Of a stretch of 38,599 bases of DNA, positions 34,342 to 38,599 are shown piece by piece. The notes beneath the pieces are model-generated. The model was not told where the DNA came from. It saw only the letters and a program-made list of their open reading frames with translations, and made no database searches. Both the position numbers and the translations under genes were made by a program. Positions within the stretch are counted from its first letter, which is position 1. The number at the start of each line of letters is the position of its first letter. This stretch comes from an uncultured Muribaculum sp. (GTDB lineage: Bacteria > Bacteroidota > Bacteroidia > Bacteroidales > Muribaculaceae): contig CAJTSK010000024.1 of assembly GCA_910578835.1 (NCBI GenBank), positions 1-38,599 on the forward strand, read 5' to 3'.

Positions 34342-36000
34342 ATGAGCCAAGAAAGTAATCGGCATTACGACGTAATCATAATCGGTGGCGGCGCTACCGG
34401 TACCGGTACCGCCCGCGATTGTGCCATGCGCGGTCTCAAGACACTTCTTGTCGAGCGTTTTGATTTTACCGCCGGAGCTACAGGACGTAACCACGGACTG
34501 CTCCACAGCGGTGCGCGATATGCCGTGACCGACCAGGAATCGGCTACGGAGTGTATAAAAGAAAATATGATTTTAAGGCGTATCGCCCGCCATTGTGTCG
34601 ATGACACGGGAGGATTGTTTGTGACGCTTCCCGAAGATGATCTTGGCTACCAGCAAAATTTCATAGAGAGCTGTCATAAAGCCGGCATCAGTGCCGAGGC
34701 GATTGACCCGCGTGAGGCGATAAGGCTCGAACCGGCGGTCAATCCCGACATAATCGGCGCGGTGAAGGTGCCCGACGGCTCGATTGACCCTTTCCGGCTT
34801 ACTGTGGCAAATGTGGTTTCGGCACGCAAGGATGGCGCCGATATACTTACTTACCATGAGGTGGTCGCTTTTGAGCGTGAGCAAAACCGTATAACCGGCG
34901 TGAAGCTCCGCGATACAAAGACAGGAGATATCACCACCCGTTACGCTGAGCTTGTGATTAATGCAGGCGGAATATGGGGACATAATATCGCTAAACTTGC
35001 CGGGGTGGTAATCAACATGTTTCCGGCAAAGGGCGCATTGCTGATATTCGGTCACCGCGTCAATAATGTGGTCATCAACCGTTGCCGTAAGCCCGCCGAC
35101 GCCGATATTCTTGTCCCGGGCGATACCATCTCTGTCATAGGTACCACATCAAGCCGCGTACCTTACGACCAGATTGACAACATGGACGTGACACAGGAGG
35201 AGGTGGATGTGTTGATGAGGGAGGGTACAAAGATAGCCCCGTCGCTCGCCTATACGCGCATACTTCGTGCTTACGCGGGTGTGCGTCCGCTTGTCGCCGC
35301 CGACAATGACCCCTCCGGTCGTAGTATAAGCCGTGGCATTGTGTGTCTTGACCATGCCACACGCGACGGCCTTGAAGGCTTCATTACCATCACCGGCGGA
35401 AAGTTGATTACCTACCGTCTTATGGCGGAATGGGCTACCGACCTTGCCTGCAAGAAACTTGGCAAGGATGTAAAATGCCGTACTGCCGAGGTGCCGTTGC
35501 CAGGTTCGGAACTTGATGCCCATGAGGGTGGCACGGTGATGACGCGTCCTAAGGCTCATATCATCGAGCTGTCCACCGACCAGAAAGCGGCTGAGGAGCG
35601 CCACGGCTCGCTAAGTGCCGAAATCGAGTACAAGACGCTTGCCGATGAGGCAGTGGTGTGTGAGTGTGAACAGGTGTCGGTAGGTGAGCTGAAATATGCC
35701 ATCAATCATCTTCACTGCGAAAATCTTATCAATCTGCGTCGTCGCACACGTCTCGGCATGGGTACCTGCCAGGGCGGTCTATGTGCCTGTCGTGCCGCAG
35801 GAGTGCTTGTAAAGGCTAATAATTGTGCCGGGCATACGCTGCGCGACATGTCATCGTTTATCAACGAGCGGTGGAAGGGTATGTATCCTGTCGCCTGGGG
35901 CGAGTCGCTTGTCGAGGGACAGTTTATGTCGTGGCTTTATGAGGGAGTGTGTGGTCTTGACCAGATTGCCGCACCTGAGGATAAAATTGATGCAAAATAA
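34342..36000 (+). CDS. glpA: Anaerobic glycerol-3-phosphate dehydrogenase subunit A
   Basis: A 552-residue flavoprotein that oxidises glycerol-3-phosphate to dihydroxyacetone phosphate. The FAD site is at the N-terminus (IIIGGGATGTGTARD, about 12-26), followed by GATGRNHGLLHSGARYAV. The C-terminus carries a BFD-like [2Fe-2S] domain with Cys440, Cys442, Cys476 and Cys481 (VCECEQVS, GTCQGGLCAC). The length matches the Escherichia coli protein. The frame is open to a TTG at 34294, but ATG 34342 directly precedes the conserved start. Upstream I see only an imperfect box (TATTTTTT at 34298-34305). glpB follows after 11 bases. Confidence 0.96.
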   Translation: MSQESNRHYDVIIIGGGATGTGTARDCAMRGLKTLLVERFDFTAGATGRNHGLLHSGARYAVTDQESATECIKENMILRRIARHCVDDTGGLFVTLPEDDLGYQQNFIESCHKAGISAEAIDPREAIRLEPAVNPDIIGAVKVPDGSIDPFRLTVANVVSARKDGADILTYHEVVAFEREQNRITGVKLRDTKTGDITTRYAELVINAGGIWGHNIAKLAGVVINMFPAKGALLIFGHRVNNVVINRCRKPADADILVPGDTISVIGTTSSRVPYDQIDNMDVTQEEVDVLMREGTKIAPSLAYTRILRAYAGVRPLVAADNDPSGRSISRGIVCLDHATRDGLEGFITITGGKLITYRLMAEWATDLACKKLGKDVKCRTAEVPLPGSELDAHEGGTVMTRPKAHIIELSTDQKAAEERHGSLSAEIEYKTLADEAVVCECEQVSVGELKYAINHLHCENLINLRRRTRLGMGTCQGGLCACRAAGVLVKANNCAGHTLRDMSSFINERWKGMYPVAWGESLVEGQFMSWLYEGVCGLDQIAAPEDKIDAK

Positions 36001-36011
36001 TTACTGCTGTT

Positions 36012-37265
36012 ATGAAATATGACTCAATAATAATAGGTGGAGGTATAAGCGGGCTTGTGTGCGGCATAAAGATGCTGAAGGCGGGTAAGAAAGTCGCCAT
36101 AGTATCTTCCGGGCAGAGTGCCTTGCATTTTAACTCCGGGTCTATCGACCTTTTCGGGCGAAAGGATGGCAATGACGTGATGCACCCGCTTGACGAGATT
36201 GCCAAGCTGCCCGACGAGCATCCTTATACGAAGCTCGGCATTGATACTGTAAAGGCTCTGCTGCCGGAGGTGAAGCCCCTGTTTGCCGAGGCGGGCATCA
36301 CGCTTGTAGGCAAGGAGGATGAAAATCATTACCGTCTCACGCCTACGGGCATGTTCAAGCCGGCGTGGATGTCGATGCTCGATTATGTTTCCGTGTCATC
36401 GCCGAAAGATTTGCCTTGGGGTAAGGTGGCGATAATAAATATCACCGGTTACCTTGACTTCTATCCCGATTTCATTGCGCGCGGACTCAATGGCGCGGGA
36501 CTTGAGTGTGAGATACGCGACTTCACTATCCCGGAGCTTGATACGCTCCGCAAAAGTTCGACAGAGATGCGCGCCACAAATATAGCGCGATTTATCACCG
36601 GCGATGTCATCGAGCGCGTGGCTGCTGAAATCAACCGCATCGTTAACGATACCAAGGCGCAGACAGTCGTTATGCCTGCTATCATAGGACTATTTGACGA
36701 GGAGCCGGTAAGACTCCTGAGAGAGCAGGTGGTCTGCCCGTTGTATTATGTCTCGACAATGCCTATGTCGCTTTGCGGCATGCGCGCGCAGATGCGCCTG
36801 CGCAATCATTTTCAGCATCTCGGGGGCGCTTACCTTATCGGCGACACAGTGTTTGCCGGAGAGTTTGAGGGCAGCCGTCTCCGCAATATCAGCACCGTCA
36901 ATCTCGGTGACATGACTATTGAGGCCGACCAGTTTGTGCTTGCCACAGGCAGTTTCTTCAGTCACGGACTTGAATCGACGCCCAACAAGGTGTTTGAACC
37001 TATATTTAATCTTGATGTAAATGTAAGCGGACCGCGTAGTGAGTGGTGTGATGTTGACCTCTACCATTCCCAGCAATATATGCGCTTCGGTGTTGTCACC
37101 GATAGTTCGTTTCATGTCTACAAAGACGGAAAGCGTATTGACAACATGCGTGCTATAGGCGCGATTACGGGCGGTCACGACGCGCTCAAAGAGGAGTCGG
37201 GCGGTGGTGTTGCCGTGTTGACGGCATTGAAAGTGGCTTCCGATATTGTTAATGAGTTAAAATAG
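36012..37265 (+). CDS. glpB: Anaerobic glycerol-3-phosphate dehydrogenase subunit B
   Basis: A 417-residue flavoprotein subunit with an N-terminal dinucleotide-binding motif (SIIIGGGISGLVCGIKML) and ALHFNSGSIDLFGR near residue 37. The C-terminus has a second FAD contact (RAIGAITGGHDALKEESGGGVAV). GlpB works with GlpA as the catalytic pair on the membrane anchor GlpC. It is placed between glpA and glpC with 11-base gaps on both sides, the standard operon order. Confidence 0.95.
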   Translation: MKYDSIIIGGGISGLVCGIKMLKAGKKVAIVSSGQSALHFNSGSIDLFGRKDGNDVMHPLDEIAKLPDEHPYTKLGIDTVKALLPEVKPLFAEAGITLVGKEDENHYRLTPTGMFKPAWMSMLDYVSVSSPKDLPWGKVAIINITGYLDFYPDFIARGLNGAGLECEIRDFTIPELDTLRKSSTEMRATNIARFITGDVIERVAAEINRIVNDTKAQTVVMPAIIGLFDEEPVRLLREQVVCPLYYVSTMPMSLCGMRAQMRLRNHFQHLGGAYLIGDTVFAGEFEGSRLRNISTVNLGDMTIEADQFVLATGSFFSHGLESTPNKVFEPIFNLDVNVSGPRSEWCDVDLYHSQQYMRFGVVTDSSFHVYKDGKRIDNMRAIGAITGGHDALKEESGGGVAVLTALKVASDIVNELK

Positions 37266-37276
37266 CAACCGGCATT

Positions 37277-38530
37277 ATGGAAGAATATCAAGAGAATACG
37301 ATAAGCAAGAATAATTTCGAGGAGTGTATCAAGTGTACGATATGTACTGTGTATTGTCCGGTGACTGCCGTCAACCCCGATTATCCGGGACCTAAGCAGG
37401 CAGGACCCGACGGTGAGCGCTATCGTCTTAAAAAGCCGTTTTTCTATGACGAGGCACTGAAATATTGCCTTAACTGCAAGAGATGTGAGGTGGCGTGTCC
37501 GTCAAATGTCAAGATTGGTGACATCATACAGTCGGCACGTATCAAATATAGCAAACATGCTCCGACACTCCGTGACAGGATGCTTGCAAGCACTGATTTC
37601 ATGGGTACTGTCGCCACTCCGTTTGCGCCGCTCGTAAACGGAATGTTGCGCCTGAAGCCTGTGAAGAAAATCATGGATTCGGTGTTGAAGATAGATGACG
37701 GCCGTACTTTCCCCACCTATGCCCGTCAGACATTTACGTCATGGTACAAGAAACACGCGGCATCGACCCAAGCCGCCTATAAGAACCAGGCGGTGTATTT
37801 CCACGGGTGTTATGTACAATACAATTATCCGCAGCTCGGAAAAGACCTCGTGACACTGATGAATGCCGTGGGCTACGGCGTGCAGCTGCTTGAAAAGGAA
37901 AAGTGTTGCGGCGTCGCGAAGATAGCCAACAAGCTTGTGAAAGAGGCTACACGTGATGCCAATATAAATCTTGAGTCCATAAGGAAGGCGGTGAAGGAAG
38001 ACAAGATGCAGGTGATTGCCACAAGTTCCACATGTACATTCACGATGCGCGACGAGTATCTCCACATACTCGGTATAGATAATCTTGACGTGCGTGACGA
38101 CATCATGCTTGCGACGCGGTTTCTTTACAATCTTATTGACAGCGGAAAGGTGAAGCTTGTGTTTAAGGATGGTTTCCATAAGAGAGTGGCTTACCATACA
38201 CCGTGTCACATGGAGAAACTTGGCTGGGCAATATACTCGACTTCGCTGTTGAAGATGATTCCCGGTCTTGACTTCGTGCCGCTCGACTCCAATTGCTGCG
38301 GCATTGCCGGAACGTATGGTTTCAAGAAAGAAAATTACGAGTATTCCCAGGGAATAGGCAAGCCGCTTTTCGACCAGATACTCGGCAGTCATGTCGACAT
38401 CGTTGCTACTGACTGCGAGACCTGCAAGTGGCAGATTGAGATGTCGACCGGCGTGCCTGTCGCCAATCCGGTGTCGATTCTTGCCGAGGCAATAGATGTC
38501 GAGAAGACAAAGGCGGCAAACAATTGCTGA
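37277..38530 (+). CDS. glpC: Anaerobic glycerol-3-phosphate dehydrogenase subunit C (iron-sulfur)
   Basis: A 417-residue electron-transfer subunit that passes electrons from GlpAB to menaquinone. It has two [4Fe-4S] ferredoxin motifs, Cys17-Cys20-Cys23-Cys27-Pro and Cys64-Cys67-Cys70-Cys74-Pro, then two CCG domains (KCCGVAKIANKL and NCCGIAGTYGFK). It has no long hydrophobic helix, as expected for this peripheral membrane subunit. Its length fits the family. It ends the glp operon as seen; glpF or glpK, if linked, would lie beyond the window, where only 69 bases remain with no gene or clear terminator. Confidence 0.95.
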   Translation: MEEYQENTISKNNFEECIKCTICTVYCPVTAVNPDYPGPKQAGPDGERYRLKKPFFYDEALKYCLNCKRCEVACPSNVKIGDIIQSARIKYSKHAPTLRDRMLASTDFMGTVATPFAPLVNGMLRLKPVKKIMDSVLKIDDGRTFPTYARQTFTSWYKKHAASTQAAYKNQAVYFHGCYVQYNYPQLGKDLVTLMNAVGYGVQLLEKEKCCGVAKIANKLVKEATRDANINLESIRKAVKEDKMQVIATSSTCTFTMRDEYLHILGIDNLDVRDDIMLATRFLYNLIDSGKVKLVFKDGFHKRVAYHTPCHMEKLGWAIYSTSLLKMIPGLDFVPLDSNCCGIAGTYGFKKENYEYSQGIGKPLFDQILGSHVDIVATDCETCKWQIEMSTGVPVANPVSILAEAIDVEKTKAANNC

Positions 38531-38599
38531 TACTTCATTTCTTTATTATTACTGTCCGCTAAACCATAAAAAGTCGAGTCCAACTTCCTGCATGGCATA

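Noticed and set aside
37739..38392. 217-residue minus-strand open frame
   Set aside because: It is antisense to glpC, which has all its cysteine motifs.

Overview
The window looks like a Bacteroidales chromosome, and I would guess Muribaculaceae or a close relative. The evidence is a SusC/SusD pair with a one-protein hybrid two-component regulator, 'PorG-like/uppS/bamA/ompH' gene order, repeated perfect TAnnTTTG promoter boxes and the lack of Shine-Dalgarno sequences. The family assignment is inference. I see no tRNA, rRNA, CRISPR, insertion sequence or prophage.

Region 1 (about 1-23240) is a xylan utilisation locus. An NAD-type short-chain dehydrogenase runs convergently into a large hybrid sensor/regulator on the minus strand. 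Divergent from the regulator, across a 345-base region, run susC, susD, a lipoprotein of the glycan-binding type, a GH10 xylanase whose barrel is interrupted by two CBM-like modules, a GH35-like hydrolase, an SGNH acetylesterase with an inserted domain, a GPH-type sugar symporter, a second GH10, a cytoplasmic GH43 and a GH67 alpha-glucuronidase. Signal sequences and lipobox neighbours suggest a layered pathway. The CBM-bearing GH10 and binding proteins would cut (methylglucurono)xylan at the surface, and SusCD would import fragments. Periplasmic GH10, GH67, esterase and GH35-like enzymes would trim them, the symporter would take up xylo-oligosaccharides, and GH43 would release xylose in the cytoplasm. 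Two perfect promoters are visible, one before susC and one before the GH35-like gene, so the locus may form two transcription units.

Region 2 (about 23249-31047, minus strand) is an envelope-biogenesis cluster: a DUF6242-type lipoprotein, a PorG/DUF6089-like outer-membrane protein, uppS, bamA, two OmpH/Skp chaperones and murI. It has a promoter at its head, another before the second chaperone and a strong hairpin before murI.

Region 3 (about 31126-34217) holds ribD (minus) divergent from an overlapping prmC-recX-comF-like operon (plus). Region 4 (34342-38530) is glpABC, the anaerobic glycerol-3-phosphate dehydrogenase complex. The last 69 bases show no gene.

Most of the genes belong to known families. 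The less expected observations are regulatory: a 20-base-pitch direct repeat upstream of the susC promoter, an almost G-free susC leader, a palindrome next to the internal promoter, and promoter boxes so close to start codons that SDR and prmC mRNAs may be leaderless.
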